NCBI GenBank assembly: GCA_945910005.1
Contig: OX246743.1
Span: forward strand, 1,500,122-1,564,121
Length of the DNA stretch: 64,000 bases
Source of the DNA: Isoperla grammatica
Taxonomy: Eukaryota > Arthropoda > Insecta > Plecoptera > Perlodidae
Direction: 5' to 3'
Of this stretch, positions 1 to 11,308 are shown one piece after another. Numbering within the stretch: position 1 is the first letter of the stretch; each line of letters opens with the position of its first letter. The translations under genes were made by a program, and so were the position numbers. The notes under the pieces are model-generated. The model was given only the letters and a program-made list of their open reading frames with translations, ran no database searches and was not told where the DNA came from.

Positions 1-2282
1 GTAGACTTGATGGACTGCAGTGAGATTGCCTTTTCAGGTTGTTTCAATTTAGCTCCCATCTTTGCCAGGTAGTCGGCTTTTTCATTTCCCACTATTGAGC
101 AATGACTAGGGATCCATTGAAGACATACTTGCCAGCCTTTGTCGTAGAGCTTGTAGTACTCTTCCCTACATGCTACTGTTATCTCACAATCTGTATCTCT
201 TTGAGATATCAAGGCTTGTAGTGCTGCCCTTGAATCTACCAAGATCACCACTGGCTGTGATGGCTTAATATTGCCTACTTCGGTTAGTGCAAGGTGGATG
301 GCTGCCATTTCCCCGTCAAAGTTTGTTCCAAATTTGCCAGCCGCAGTGTGTTTTTCAAAAACCTGACAATACACTCCTGCTCCCGCAAGCCCCTTAGGTG
401 GTGTTGCAGATCCATCCGTATACACGTGTAGCCAGGTTGGCACTGGGTACCGGGAGTGTAGAGTACGGTATGTTATCTGTCTTAACTCTTGGGCTGAACA
501 TGTTGCTTTCTGCACTTTTTTGTCAAGTTCTAGCATAACATCCAGTGGGGGTCTTACATTGTTGTTCCCGTTTCTTTGGCCAAGGCGTGTACGTGGGCAG
601 TCTGGAATTTGGTATTTCTGTTTTAACATGACTGCAGTCTGTGAGAAGTTCTTGTGTGTCTTTAGTCTCTCAAACCCATTTCCATAGTCCCTCCAGTAGT
701 CATCCTTTCCCCTTAACAACCTCTCGTGGAGCTTCATTGCACTTTTTTCTCTGCGTGCCTTCAGTGGTTCTAAACCAGTTTGGAGCTCCATTGCAGCTAT
801 AGGTGTAGATTTGGGAGCACCACATATAAGTCTCATGGCCTGGTTTTGTACTTTGTCAATTTTGTCAGTAACATTTTTTGTGGCTGTAACAAAAACCTCA
901 CCACCATACTCCAATGCTGGTCTAACATAAGTCTTATATGTTGTGACCAAAGTGTTGTGAGACGCTCCCCACTTTGAGCCAGTTAATCTTTTCAAGAGGT
1001 TCATTCTTTTAGTTCCTTTTCTAGCCGTTTCCATTGCGTGTTCTTTCCAGCTAAGTTTCTGGTCCATAGCTAAGCCCAAATATTTGGAATTGTAGCTTTG
1101 TTTGAGCTCCTGGGTTTTATACTTCAGATACAATGGGGTTTGTGCTACAGTCTTCTCGTGAGATAATGAGAAGAGCTGGTATGTTGTTTTTGTTGTATTA
1201 ACAGTCATCGCATTGTTGTCCGCCCATTGTGCCAAAACGACAAGAGCTTCGTTCATTTGTCTTTGGAGACTCTCAATGTCATTGGACGAATTCCACATTA
1301 CTACGTCGTCTGCATATAGTAGCACCTGTATACCAGAATTGTCTTTGAGTTCTGTAGCAAGATCATTTATCATGACATTGAAAAGCGTTGGGCTTAGAAC
1401 CGATCCTTGTGGTAGGCCTTGCTTGAGTTGCTGATAACCCGATTTAGAATCTTGGAAAGAGACTCTTATGAAACGTTGGTCCAAAAAACTTTTGATCCAC
1501 CCAAGTAGATTTCCAGATACTTTTAACCTACTTAGTTTTGTCAGCAACTTGGGTCTCCATATGGTGTCGTATGCTGTTTTGAAATCCACCATAACAGCCA
1601 GCGTTGATTCCCTTCTTTGGAAAGCGTCCTTTACATCCTGCGACAGTCTTGCCAGTTGGTCAACAGTGCTACGATTAGGCCTGAAACCTGCCTGCTCCTC
1701 AGCCAACAAATCTTTGTCTTCTAGATGGTCACTAAGACGTTTTAAAACCATACGCTCTGCAAGTTTGCAAACACAACTTGTCAGGGAGATCGGTCGGTAA
1801 CTGGAAATATCCTCTGGATCCTTATTAGGTTTAAGAATCGGTGTTATTTCTGCCTTTCTCCACTCTGCCGGGACATATTTTTCCCATGTCAGGTTAATAA
1901 GCTTGAGTAGGGTTTCTACTGCTTCATCACCCAGCTGAGTTAAGAGTTCTGAGGGAATATTATCCGGTCCAGGTGCTTTACCAACTTTTGTGTTGTTTAA
2001 AGCTCTCTTCATTTCATTCATTGTAAAAGGCGTATTATGAGCTTCAATTACTTCTTCCTCCTGCCGACGCTTTCTCAGCTCTTTGCAGAGGGGTATACTT
2101 CTTCTTCCAACATCTGTCCTGCTAACAGCCGCATAATGTTTGGCCAGAGCTTTGGCTTTACCTAAACTGGTAGTTATGATTCCAGCCCCACTATGGAGGG
2201 GAGCATTTCTTTCTTGAGATCTGGTATTGTTCAAAGTGGATACCATCTGGTGGGTCTTTTTACAATCTGTTCTGTAATCCAT
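1..2282 (-). CDS. Non-LTR retrotransposon ORF2 fragment: reverse transcriptase plus RNase H (partial)
   Basis: Reading the minus strand from an ATG at 2282, the frame stays open for 760 codons to the window edge, where it continues. From about residue 110 there is a typical LINE reverse transcriptase: GKAPGPDNIPSELL, then SSYRPISLTS, AGFRPNRSTVDQ, a palm motif MVDFKTAYDTIW, LPQGSVLSP, and the catalytic LLYADDVVMW (YADD near residue 323). A connecting region follows, then an RNase H domain with YTDGSA (near 622), NFDGEMAAIHLAL, VDSRAALQAL and the IPSHCSIVGNEKAD end motif, so the acidic catalytic residues are all present. RT followed directly by RNase H is known from I/Jockey-type clades of arthropod LINEs. 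No endonuclease domain lies upstream, so the copy is 5'-truncated near 2290, as is usual for target-primed insertions. The ATG is just the first in the truncated frame and is probably not the native start. No stops or frameshifts were seen, suggesting a fairly young copy. Confidence 0.93.
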   Translation of the reverse strand, partial: MDYRTDCKKTHQMVSTLNNTRSQERNAPLHSGAGIITTSLGKAKALAKHYAAVSRTDVGRRSIPLCKELRKRRQEEEVIEAHNTPFTMNEMKRALNNTKVGKAPGPDNIPSELLTQLGDEAVETLLKLINLTWEKYVPAEWRKAEITPILKPNKDPEDISSYRPISLTSCVCKLAERMVLKRLSDHLEDKDLLAEEQAGFRPNRSTVDQLARLSQDVKDAFQRRESTLAVMVDFKTAYDTIWRPKLLTKLSRLKVSGNLLGWIKSFLDQRFIRVSFQDSKSGYQQLKQGLPQGSVLSPTLFNVMINDLATELKDNSGIQVLLYADDVVMWNSSNDIESLQRQMNEALVVLAQWADNNAMTVNTTKTTYQLFSLSHEKTVAQTPLYLKYKTQELKQSYNSKYLGLAMDQKLSWKEHAMETARKGTKRMNLLKRLTGSKWGASHNTLVTTYKTYVRPALEYGGEVFVTATKNVTDKIDKVQNQAMRLICGAPKSTPIAAMELQTGLEPLKARREKSAMKLHERLLRGKDDYWRDYGNGFERLKTHKNFSQTAVMLKQKYQIPDCPRTRLGQRNGNNNVRPPLDVMLELDKKVQKATCSAQELRQITYRTLHSRYPVPTWLHVYTDGSATPPKGLAGAGVYCQVFEKHTAAGKFGTNFDGEMAAIHLALTEVGNIKPSQPVVILVDSRAALQALISQRDTDCEITVACREEYYKLYDKGWQVCLQWIPSHCSIVGNEKADYLAKMGAKLKQPEKAISLQSIKS

Positions 2283-2290
2283 CTGCTCGA
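1..2290 (-). mobile_element. 5'-truncated LINE (non-LTR retrotransposon), 3' end outside window
   Basis: This is the element that carries the RT-RNase H frame. Coding similarity stops close to 2290, where simple AT-rich sequence begins on its 5' side. The 3' UTR and tail lie left of position 1, so target-site duplications cannot be checked here. Confidence 0.85.
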
Positions 2291-2373
2291 GTATTAAAAA
2301 GCGAAATAACACGAAATCTCGATTGTTTTTAATTTATTATAAACATTTTTTAAAAAATTTTAATTTATTATTA

Positions 2374-2460
2374 CAGTCAAACCTCATTACAACTCAATCG
2401 TGGGGACCTTAAATTTTTTTATTATAATGATGATTTCGTTAAGAAGAAGAACAACGATTT
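2374..2460 (+). mobile_element. Solo terminal end of a pogo/Tigger-like DNA transposon
   Basis: The stretch starts TA then CAGTCAAACCTCATTACAAC, followed by a TCGTGGGGACC block and TTCGTTA. This is the familiar terminal inverted repeat layout of Tc1/mariner-pogo elements in animals. No matching opposite end or transposase is visible nearby, so only one end is present. The call rests on remembered family consensus rather than on a paired TIR. Confidence 0.45.
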
Positions 2461-2816
2461 ATTTTTGCTGAAATTAGGCGTCAAGCAGAGCAAACGAGTA
2501 CAATTCTGAGGGATTTTACGTGACGGACAAGAAGATTCTTATGTGTTGTGACTGCCGCCTTTAATTCGACCGTAAAGACACACTAGACAAACACAGGTAT
2601 TGATAATGTTAATACACTTTGTATTAACTAGTACTAGTTTGTACATACAATTCAAATAAATTAAATAACATTAAAATTCCTTTTTAATTTAAACATGTTT
2701 CTGGTGATCTCTATAGTAGAAAATCTCCCAAAAAGCATAACACCGCCATAACATCGAAATTATTAAACCTATAAACGAAATTTAAGAAAAAATAACACCA
2801 TTTACAAACACCTCTA
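2461..2816. other. Unique AT-rich spacer left of the tandem array
   Basis: No reading frame, repeat or splice pair is supported here. Similarity to the other array units begins at about 2817 (CTAATAAGTAATCATC), which makes this the left flank of the 35-kb array. Confidence 0.5.
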
Positions 2817-3454
2817 CTAATAAGTAATCATCATGTTCAAGAACATCAGTTTAAATAGATGAAGGCCTGGGTGTTAAATGTACCCAAATGATTACCGTAT
2901 TTCTCCTGAATTTTTTTACAGTTACCTTTTTTATGTAGCCTACCCGGTAGGCACAAAACGGACAATGTAAAACAGTGTTTTCCCCAAAATACAACCATAG
3001 ACATCAACAGAGACAGCAACAAGCCTGTTTAACTTTTCAATTTCTTTTCACGTGCTTTACAAGACTGTGGTTGTCCGTCTACGCAGCTTTAACTCATCGC
3101 AGAAGATTCATGTTACAAACAAACTAAGCAAATGATAGCTTCTTGACAATCACAGTCACGCTTCAAGTGGAATGTCAATCCCAAGAGAGGTGGCCTTCAT
3201 GGGATGGTACTATCATGCAGTTCGTAGTCTACCATCTTCGGGATCGGAAGGTCACATTTGATCGCAACTGAAAAAAGAATACATTCCGCACAATAAAAAA
3301 ACTTGCATCTTTCAATAATTATAATATGCCAATTATTCATTCCTAAAAAATAACCAAGTTTTGTACACTAACGGTATAAGGGGATAATACTGAGATCAAT
3401 GTTCAACCAATTTTTAATGATATATTAAGTAGTATAGCCAAATGTGGGCATTTG

Positions 3455-3570
3455 AGAAGCAGAAGCAGAAGAAGAAGAAGAAGAAGAAGAAGAAGAAGAA
3501 GAAGAAGAAGAAGAAGAAGAAGAAGAAGAAGAAGAAGAAGAAGAAGAAGAAGAAGAAGAAGAAGAAGAAG
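3455..3570. repeat. (GAA)n microsatellite
   Basis: About 115 bp of nearly pure AAG/GAA, only in unit 1. It sits inside a private insert (about 3412-3685) bounded by two copies of ATATATTAAGT. Confidence 0.95.
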
Positions 3571-3687
3571 ATATATTAAGTATAGTTCTAAGTAGATTTT
3601 AATAAGGTAAACACATGGAAATACTTGACATTTGTGTCCGTACAACATGTTTATGCCGGTTTTGACCGAGTTTGTATGTATTGCAAC

Positions 3688-3692
3688 AATAA

Positions 3693-3734
<42 letters not shown>

Positions 3735-3797
3735 TATAATAATAACAATAATAACAGTAGCAATAAAAATAATGTTAATAATTATAATAATAACAAC

Positions 3798-3828
<31 letters not shown>

Positions 3829-3866
3829 TAATAATAATGATAGAAATAATAATAATAATAATAAAA
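3688..3866. repeat. (AAT)n microsatellite, unit 1
   Basis: Interrupted AAT/ATA trinucleotide. It occupies the same place in every unit, just before the 84-bp minisatellite. Confidence 0.95.
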
Positions 3867-4110
3867 TAAGTAATAGGGGCCTAATAATAATGATAAGGTT
3901 CACCAGTGAAAAGCATGACAAATACCTCCAAAGTTATAATTATTATATTTGTATTCAATTATTCATTGACAAACCTAACCTATTGTTTTTTGTGTTTATA
4001 ACATCGGATTGCCAGTATGGGCTCACCTGCTTATTAAAGTTCACGTGTGTAACATGGTGTGTGAGTAACCCAAGCATGGATAAAATTATAAGGTCAATGG
4101 TAGGCATACG

Positions 4111-6031
4111 CATCACAGTGTTATGGAATAGGGTGCTCAAGATAACAATGAGGGTAAGCATGGGATGATGATGAATGATATCAAAGTGTGCACCACATCT
4201 AGTGTTATGGAATAGGGTGCTCAAGATAACAATGAGGGTAAGCATGGGATGATGATGAATGATATCAAAGTGTGCACCACATCTAGTGTTATGGAATAGG
4301 GTGCTCAAGATAACAATGAGGGTAAGCATGGGATGATGATGAATGATATCAAAGTGTGCACCACATCTAGTGTTATGGAATAGGGTGCTCAAGATAACAA
4401 TGAGGGTAAGCATGGGATGATGATGAATGATATCAAAGTGTGCATCACATCTAGTGTTATGGAATAGGGTGCTCAAGATAACAATGAGGGTAAGCATGGG
4501 ATGATGATGAATGATATCAAAGTGTGCACCACATCTAGTGTTATGGAATAGGGTGCTCAAGATGAAAATGAGGGTAAGCATGGGATGATGATGAATGATA
4601 TCAAAGTGTGCACCACATCTAGTGTTATAGAATAGGGTGCTCAAGATAACAATGAGGGTAAGCATGAGATGATGATGAATGATATCAAAGTGTGCACAAC
4701 ATCTAGTGTTATGGAATAGGGTGCTCAAGATAACAATGAGGGTAAGCATGGGATGATGATGAATGATATCAAAGTGTGCACCACATCTAGTGTTATAGAA
4801 TAGGGTGCTCAAGATAACAATGAGGGTAAGCATGAGATGATGATGAATGATATCAAAGTGTGCACCACATCTAGTGTTATGGAATAGGGTGCTCAAGATG
4901 ACAATGAGGGTAAGCATGGGATGATGATGAATGATATCAAAGTGTGCACCACATCTAGTGTTATAGAATAGGGTGCTCAAGATAACAATGAGGGTAAGCA
5001 TGAGATGATGATGAATGATATCAAAGTGTGCACCACATCTTGTGTTATGGAATAGGGTGCTCAACATGACAATGAGGGTAAGCATGGGATGATGATGAAT
5101 GATATCAAAGTGTGCACCACATCTAGTGTTATGGAATAGGGTGCTCAAGATAACAATGAGGGTAAGCGTGGGATGATGATGAATGATATCATAGTGTGCA
5201 CCACATCTAGTGTTATGGAATAGGGTGCTCAAGATAACAATGAGGGTAAGCATGGGGTGATGATAAATGATATCAAAGTGTGCACCACAATTAGTGTTAT
5301 GGAATAGGGTGCTCAAGATAACAATGAGGGTAAGCATGGGATGATGATGAATAATATCAAAGTGTGCACCACATCTAGTGTTATAGAATAGGGTGCTCAA
5401 GATAACAATGAGGGTAAGCATGGGATGGTGATGAATGATATCAAAGTGTGCACCACATCTAGTGTTATGGAATAGGGTGCTCAAGATAACAATGAGGGTA
5501 AGCATGGGATGATGATGAATGATATCAAAGTGTGCATCACATCTATTGTTATGGAATAGGGTGCTCAAGATAACAATGAGGGTAAGCATGGGATGATGAT
5601 GAATGATATCAAAGTGTGCATCACATCACAGTGTTATGGAATAGGGTGCTCAAGATAACAATGAGGGTAAGCATGGGATGATGATGAATGATATCAAAGT
5701 GTGCACCACATCTAGTGTTATGGAATAGGGTGCTCACGATAACAATGAGGGTAAGCATGGGATGATGTTGAATGATATCAAAGTGTGCATCACATCTAGT
5801 GTTATGGAATAGGGTGCTCAAGATGACAATGAGGGTAAGCATGGGATGATGATGAATGATATCAAAGTGTGCACCACATCTAGTGTTATGGAATAGGGTG
5901 CTCAAGATGACAATGAGGGTAAGCATGGGATGATGATAAATGATATCAAAGTGTGCACCACATCTAGTGTTATGGAATAGGGTGCTCAAGATGACAATGA
6001 GGGTAAGCATGGGTTGATGATAAATGATATC
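4111..6031. repeat. 84-bp minisatellite, unit 1 (about 23 copies)
   Basis: The monomer begins AGTGTTATGGAATAGGGTGC and ends in a GATGATGATGAATGATATC stretch. The period is 84 bp, so a stop-free frame (28 residues per repeat) runs across the array on the minus strand. That frame is a by-product of the period. A 2-3-bp slip near 5625 repeats the left array boundary (ATCACAGTGTTATGG) and breaks the frame, which suggests two fused sub-arrays. Confidence 0.97.
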
Positions 6032-7661
6032 ATCATGAACGATACAAAAAGAAGGCATAGCTTTGTGTGATTCTAATTGATAAATTGCAGAATGGGATTA
6101 AGGGATACAGCAAGACACATATCAATACAACTAAACAAATTTGAATTTATGTTTTTTTTCAAAGAATACACTTAAAAGGACAGAAAAAGATTCAAAACTA
6201 AGGTATGATCATTATTGTTTATATAACTATTCTAATGCTACCATTTTAATTCACCATAAAGCGAACACATGATTTGTTGGCGTGTTGGGCATAAAGCCGG
6301 TATACAAGTACCAATATGAAAAATGCTAGTGATACGACTAAATTTCACAAGAAAATAAGATTTCATAAGGAAAGACAATTCAAACATCACCTGCAGACGA
6401 CAGGGAAAATTAATTTCCATTTCATCCCGATTGTTTTCATTTTACTGAAGTTTGATAATACCCATAGGTACAGACACAAGTCCAATTCTGGGCCTTAGAG
6501 TTCACCCACTTCCTCTTTAGTACTTAGAATTATGGCTTAATAAATACATAAATGCGTTGCTGCTACAGAAATATAGATGTGAACCAGACTACATTGTTAT
6601 TTATAATTATGGTAGAATGAATGTGAGGGACTATCTCCCAATTTCATCCTTGGTTGATACAGCAATGCACATTTTCTAAACACGTCAATAAAAAAGTTTC
6701 TTTGTTTAGAAGTTAGTAAATAGCTACTCATCATCACAGACAATTAAACCTAGGGTTCTTCATAACAAAGTGTTTAATAATGTAATATGCTATGTGTCTG
6801 GAAATAAAACTAATTATGCAATATAGAGGAAGTTTGCTTATAAGTCGCATGATGATTTAGCAATTGTTTATACATATTTAGCACATATTCCAGAAAGTAG
6901 GATTAACTACTTGCACTAACTATGCAATGTAATGGAATATTGCTGTTAGTCTCATGATGATTTAGCAATTGGTTTTACATATTTAGCACACATTCCAGAA
7001 AGTAGGATTAAAGGTAGACACGAGAACTCACGTGGTTGCCTTACTTACTGTATTGTGAAATATCTATAACAACCATTGAATTGTTATTGTGTCTTAATAA
7101 AAATTGAACTGAATTGAAACCATAAATATGAATCAGATAATAAACATATTTTAATTATTTTACTACGGTTGCTAGCTAGAAACATGATTTACACGAATAT
7201 TTAAGATGGACACCGATCTGAACTTCTTGCCACACGTTCCATATTAGAAACATCTATCAGCTTCACTGATTAGCTAATGTGTGTCGTCGGACAACACCTA
7301 ACCTTAAACGTTGTGGAAAAGTTGGCTATGTATTGTACTTAATAGTTTATAATTAATACCAGTAAGGGAAATTTTGTAGTAATCTGACAATTTATAATAC
7401 ACGCATGCTTTTTGACATGCATAGGGGAAACCCAGGCAAAGTGGATACCCCGGGAAACGACAAGAAGACGTAGGTATTACTGCTAGGCACCGTTAGATAG
7501 CAGCACGCGGCTTTTTCCATTGTTGCCGCTACCTACACAGCTATGCGAGAAACATTAGTTGACGCTGTTCTGATGCCTAGTTTGGATGTAATACTAAGAC
7601 ATGTGCGTGTTTACTACTTTCCTTACAATTTTTGCAATATATCATGTAATAGGGTTATATA

Positions 7662-8234
7662 TAGGGATGACATCGGGTACCCGGGTAACCCGGGTACCCG
7701 GCTCCAAATATTAACCCGGAGCCGTTTTTCGGGTCCGGGTAATTCTTTAGTCGGTTTCTAGGCTAAATTTACGCGCCAGTATTGCTGCGGTCGATTCCGG
7801 TGGAGCCAGCAGGTACGGCAGGCGCCTACCCTTCCAGAACACGTGACTCGATAGGGAACAGAACAGACGCGAACCGAGTTGTATTCGTTACTGTTCGTTC
7901 TTTATTTAAAATTCTGGTGAATATTCTGGCTAATACTTGTTCCATTAGTATTTATTTTCCTTAAAATATAATGTTTTATGTACGTGCTTCTGTTGTGTAT
8001 TGAGAAAAGTTTTTTACTCGACGTGATTACTGCAGGCCTATTCCAAAAGACTTACCGAGCGGGCGGCATGCATATCATACGTCCCTCGTCTTTGCTCCCC
8101 GCGCACTTCACAAGGCCTAGCGAGGACCTTCAAATCAAGCCTACACATCGAAAAATACGTTTTCAGGATCCGGGTACCTGGTTAATATGAGAGCTGGAAC
8201 CGGTTCCAAATTTTATTACCCGATGTCATCCCTA
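7662..8234. mobile_element. 573-bp non-autonomous hAT element in unit 1
   Basis: The ends are inverted TAGGGATGACATCGGGTA / TACCCGATGTCATCCCTA, flanked by perfect 8-bp duplications GTTATATA (7654-7661 and 8235-8242). An 8-bp duplication is the hAT signature. Unit 2 at about 18725 keeps the unoccupied site (AAGGTTATATGTAATTA). No transposase frame is present. The left interior is rich in CCCGGGTA palindromes. Confidence 0.9.
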
Positions 8235-8896
8235 GTTATATAGTATCATTACGTATAAATAAAAGGTAATCTGCAGCCTTACATTATAAACCCACAGCAT
8301 ATGTAATTGCTATGCCTTTAGCTGAAGGCCAACACTAATGTACAGCCTTACTGGCTGCTCAATGTGTTCTTGGGAAATGTGGATAGGGCAAAGCGGGTAA
8401 GTTATCCACTTATATTTTGTGATGAATGTGATGATTAATCACTAAAACATAAATATCTAGGTTAGTGTCAAGTACCAGTATGTACCAGTACCAGTGCGTG
8501 TAGGTAAAATTATATTAGTATAACACCATATATGTTATATCTTCCTAAGACAGTAAAAGAGGAGTAAAGTTCAATCTATATTCTATGTTATAAAAAGAAT
8601 GATTTGATTAATGTGTGCATTTATTTGGGTTGCTAAGATCTAATATACTAAGTAATTGTATTTGTGTTTAAGCAGTGAAAGATTTTTCTTTTCATTATTC
8701 ACTTTGCCCTTACGTGTTATTCACTTTGCCTGTTTTTCGGGCAAAGCAGATAATTTTTTTTTTTTTTTAACTACACAAACAAAAATTTCAAACATCCATT
8801 GTACTTATCTGTATTTTTAATGTTGTTAATAGTGAGTTACTGTGTACGTATTAATAATTAAATTGTTTAGTTTACTTTCAAAACATAAGCATATAT

Positions 8897-8902
8897 TTTA
8901 TT
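8897..8902 (-). terminator. Polyadenylation signal AATAAA after exon C, unit 1
   Basis: AATAAA on the minus strand about 92 bp past the original stop of the zinc-finger exon. Unit 2 keeps it at 19415-19420. In unit 3 the matching sequence reads AATAACAT, so the hexamer is lost. Confidence 0.45.
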
Positions 8903-8993
8903 CTAAACCTTAACATAACCACTTCGCCTGGATCTCCAATATCGGTGTAAAAAATTAAGCTAAATAAATAATTTAATGAAATGAAATGGAACA

Positions 8994-9491
8994 TTACTTC
9001 GTTCCTTGGTGCCCACACATGAGCTTTATGTGCCGTACAAGGTTCGACCTCATGGAAAACGTTTTTTGCACAAGTAGGACACGTGTGGGGCTGTTCGCGA
9101 CCACAGTCATTCTTCATATGCGAATGCAAATTACGTTTAAGTACAAACATTCTGGCACACTTGGGACATTTGTGAGGTTCTTTACGGCCACAGTCGTGCT
9201 TCTTATGCACATATAGATTTTGTTTCAATGCAAACGTTTTGTTACATGAATGACATTTGTGAGGTTCTTTGCGGCCACAGTCGTGCTTCTTATGCACATT
9301 TAGATCTTGTTTCAATTTAAACGTTTTGTTACATGTAGAACATTTGTGACGTTCTTTGTGACCACAATTATGTTTCATGTGGTATGTTAATAGGTATTGT
9401 GTCTTGTAGCTCGAGGAGCAGCCAGGACACTGAAACCTCCTCCCACTCTGCACGCCACTATCAGGTACAGGACGCCACACGTCACCGGCAA
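8994..9491 (-). pseudogene. Terminal C2HC zinc-finger exon C, unit 1 (frameshifted last finger)
   Basis: The exon opens after the acceptor TGTGTTGCAG (junction at 9491/9492) with VAGDVWRPVPDSG and then zinc fingers of the form C-x2-C-x12-H-x4-C, 28 residues apart with linker CGRKEPHKC. Four fingers are intact: CPGC, CSTC (FKLKQDL), CHSC (FALKQNL) and CPKC (FVLKRNL). The fifth starts CPTCAK, but a run of six T at 9062-9067 (five in units 2 and 3) shifts the frame. The protein then reads on to a stop at 8878 instead of 8994-8996. Such fingers bind DNA in nuclear transcription factors. C2HC fingers spliced as alternative 3' exons resemble insect lola-type loci, which is inference. Either a real lesion or a homopolymer assembly error is possible. 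Confidence 0.75.
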
Positions 9492-9679
9492 CTGCAACAC
9501 ATTAAATATAAGAACGTAGATTCAAAATGTAGCACAGCATATTTCCCTTTTTATGTTTAGATAGTGTTTTGATTAAAGTTTTCCTATATTGTAGGATATA
9601 AATAAATCATACATAGAAAGTTTATCTACAAAAGAACGTGAGCAAAGAATATAGAAGATGTATTCCCAGCAACTCATAC

Positions 9680-9775
9680 CAGGTGCAGCGTGCTCCCTAG
9701 CACCTCCTAGCGGCGAGCTGTCGCATCTCACCAGCCTGACTGTGGCAACTGGAAGAGTTGGTGTGGGCGGGGGAC
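9680..9775 (-). CDS. Exon B, unit 1 (96 bp, phase 1-1)
   Basis: Acceptor TTCTTTCTTCCACAG ends at 9776 and a strong donor GTATGAGT starts at 9679. The 96-bp exon is divisible by three and open in the phase required by its neighbours. It encodes a proline-rich linker (PPPTPTLPVATVRLVRCDSS, then PLGGAREHAAP). The length, both splice sites and the open frame are kept in units 2 and 3. It has no recognised domain and probably acts as a linker in front of the fingers. An internal GTGAGA could serve as an alternative donor. Confidence 0.6.
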
Positions 9776-10305
9776 CTGTGGAAGAAAGAATACGTGTGAC
9801 TATACGATGACGATAATACTAGACAACACAGAGACACGTTATTGTTGTTAGTTGATTACATTAGTTATGACAATCTGTGTCATGTAACATGTGGCAGTTG
9901 TTATTCATACTACATTGGAACTTCTTGTTCCTTCCAAAGTACGGAGGACACTGCCAGTGTTTGCTATTCACCTTGACAATGCCTGCCAACATACGAGCTG
10001 ATAGTACCACTACAATACAGGAAGCAGAGAACGAAAAAGGTTTAAAGGGGTTCTCACCTGCTAGATTTATTTTTTACCATATGATCTACTGCACCACACC
10101 AATCGATAATAAACTATTAAACATCGTGAGTTGAAACCTGTGAATTGTTATTATTAATGAAATTTCTGGTTAACTGCTGCGGCGACTGTTGCGTGAGCGT
10201 GGTGTCAGCCGGCTTTTGGTGCGAGTGTAGGCCCTACTCCACTCGACACCGCAAAGCAGACCGCGTTCATTGCGCATGCGTTGACTATTCCCCTCCCAAT
10301 ACTAC

Positions 10306-10308
<3 letters not shown>

Positions 10309-10383
<75 letters not shown>
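10309..10383. repeat. (CT)n microsatellite
   Basis: About 37 CT dinucleotides, inside the TTAA-flanked element. Confidence 0.97.
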
Positions 10384-10386
<3 letters not shown>

Positions 10387-10808
10387 CATTCTCGTGTATG
10401 GTGTGTAACTGTGTGTCTTGTACTGTGTCTGTTATCATAGCTATATTATTTATTGACAATTATTTTCTTTATTGTAAATAATATAATGCCGTGTTGTTAT
10501 GTGTGTTATGTGTACGGTTGCAACAACAAAGGGACAAAGGATGATGATCCTCTTCCTTCAAGTGGACTGAATGAAAATTGAAATTGAAACCAGCGAAACA
10601 GTTGTTTGTTTACTAGCAACTAGCAACTGCACACCCGCTTTGCAAAAATCTATATTAGTATTATTTAGGTATATGTTATGTAGGCTTCCGTGTAATGTGT
10701 ACGGTACCTTCAACCTTCAATCGTACCTTCAATGCAAAAAGATTAAAAACAATGATACCTATTAAATATTTTACTATGTCACGGAGAAGAAATAAGTTAA
10801 AGTATCGA

Positions 10809-11308
10809 TCAGTGAGGTAAAACTTGCACGGATGTCTTTTCAAATGGAATAAACCCAGTATATTTGCCCGACACATCCGGGAACCATTATCTTATTTTAT
10901 TCACTACACAAGCAGGTATAATAATGGGGTTGTCTTTGCCCAGAGCTGTGTTTGAGTTAATCCAATACACAAACTGTCGGTACGCTAAATGCCGCCATAA
11001 ATTGTTTGGTACTGGTTCAATAGAATACGATTTCTTTTTACTTTTTTCAGTTGCAATTAGTATGAAATCAAAAATTTGGTGGTCCGTAATACACACATTG
11101 TCTTCTAACATCTCGCAGACGGTATTTTCGCACAACAAATACATTCGGCGACTGTGGGCATAACTGAACATTCGTCACATTTGCACCAATTTTCCTTATT
11201 GTTCCTATCGCCATCTCTAATACTTTCAATAGACTCTTTAGCTTTCTCTATTTCTGCCAATTCTTCTTCAGAATATTCGGGCTCAAACTGGTACACAGCA
11301 GTAGCCAT
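10809..11308 (-). pseudogene. P2RX7 intracellular-domain-like gene, broken
   Basis: From an ATG at 11308 the frame reads MATAVYQFEPEYSEEELAEI, then WCKCDECSVMP, then ECICC. It then breaks: the next match (CEMLEDNVCITDHQIFD, RHLAYRQFVYWI, IIIPACVVNKIR) is in another frame from about 11140. After VNKIR an in-frame TAA (10887-10889) is followed by WFPDVSGKYTGF and a final stop at 10809. The order of cysteine motifs, CIT, AYRQF, IP-C-V-IR and FP-G-Y-GF matches the zinc-binding cytoplasmic domain of vertebrate P2X7 receptors. In invertebrates that domain often occurs as a stand-alone, multi-copy protein. One frameshift and one nonsense codon make this a pseudogene. No channel part is present. Confidence 0.75.

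Noticed and set aside
3955..6058. Long minus-strand frames (544 and 145 residues) with MLTLIVILSTLFHN repeats
   Set aside because: They follow the 84-bp minisatellite exactly, have no promoter or splice context, and exist because 84 is a multiple of three. The same applies to 14694-17129, 25238-25882 and 34002-35240.
6316..6498. 60-residue plus frame (MKNASDTTKFHKKIRFHKER) found in several units
   Set aside because: The whole spacer is conserved because the unit was duplicated. No splice sites, domain or frame-preserving substitutions were evident.
10145..10481. Frames of SLSLSL or RERERE
   Set aside because: Translation of the CT microsatellite.
10809..11308. A complete P2X ion-channel gene
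   Set aside because: Only the cytoplasmic-domain motifs are present. There are no transmembrane or extracellular parts and the frame is broken.
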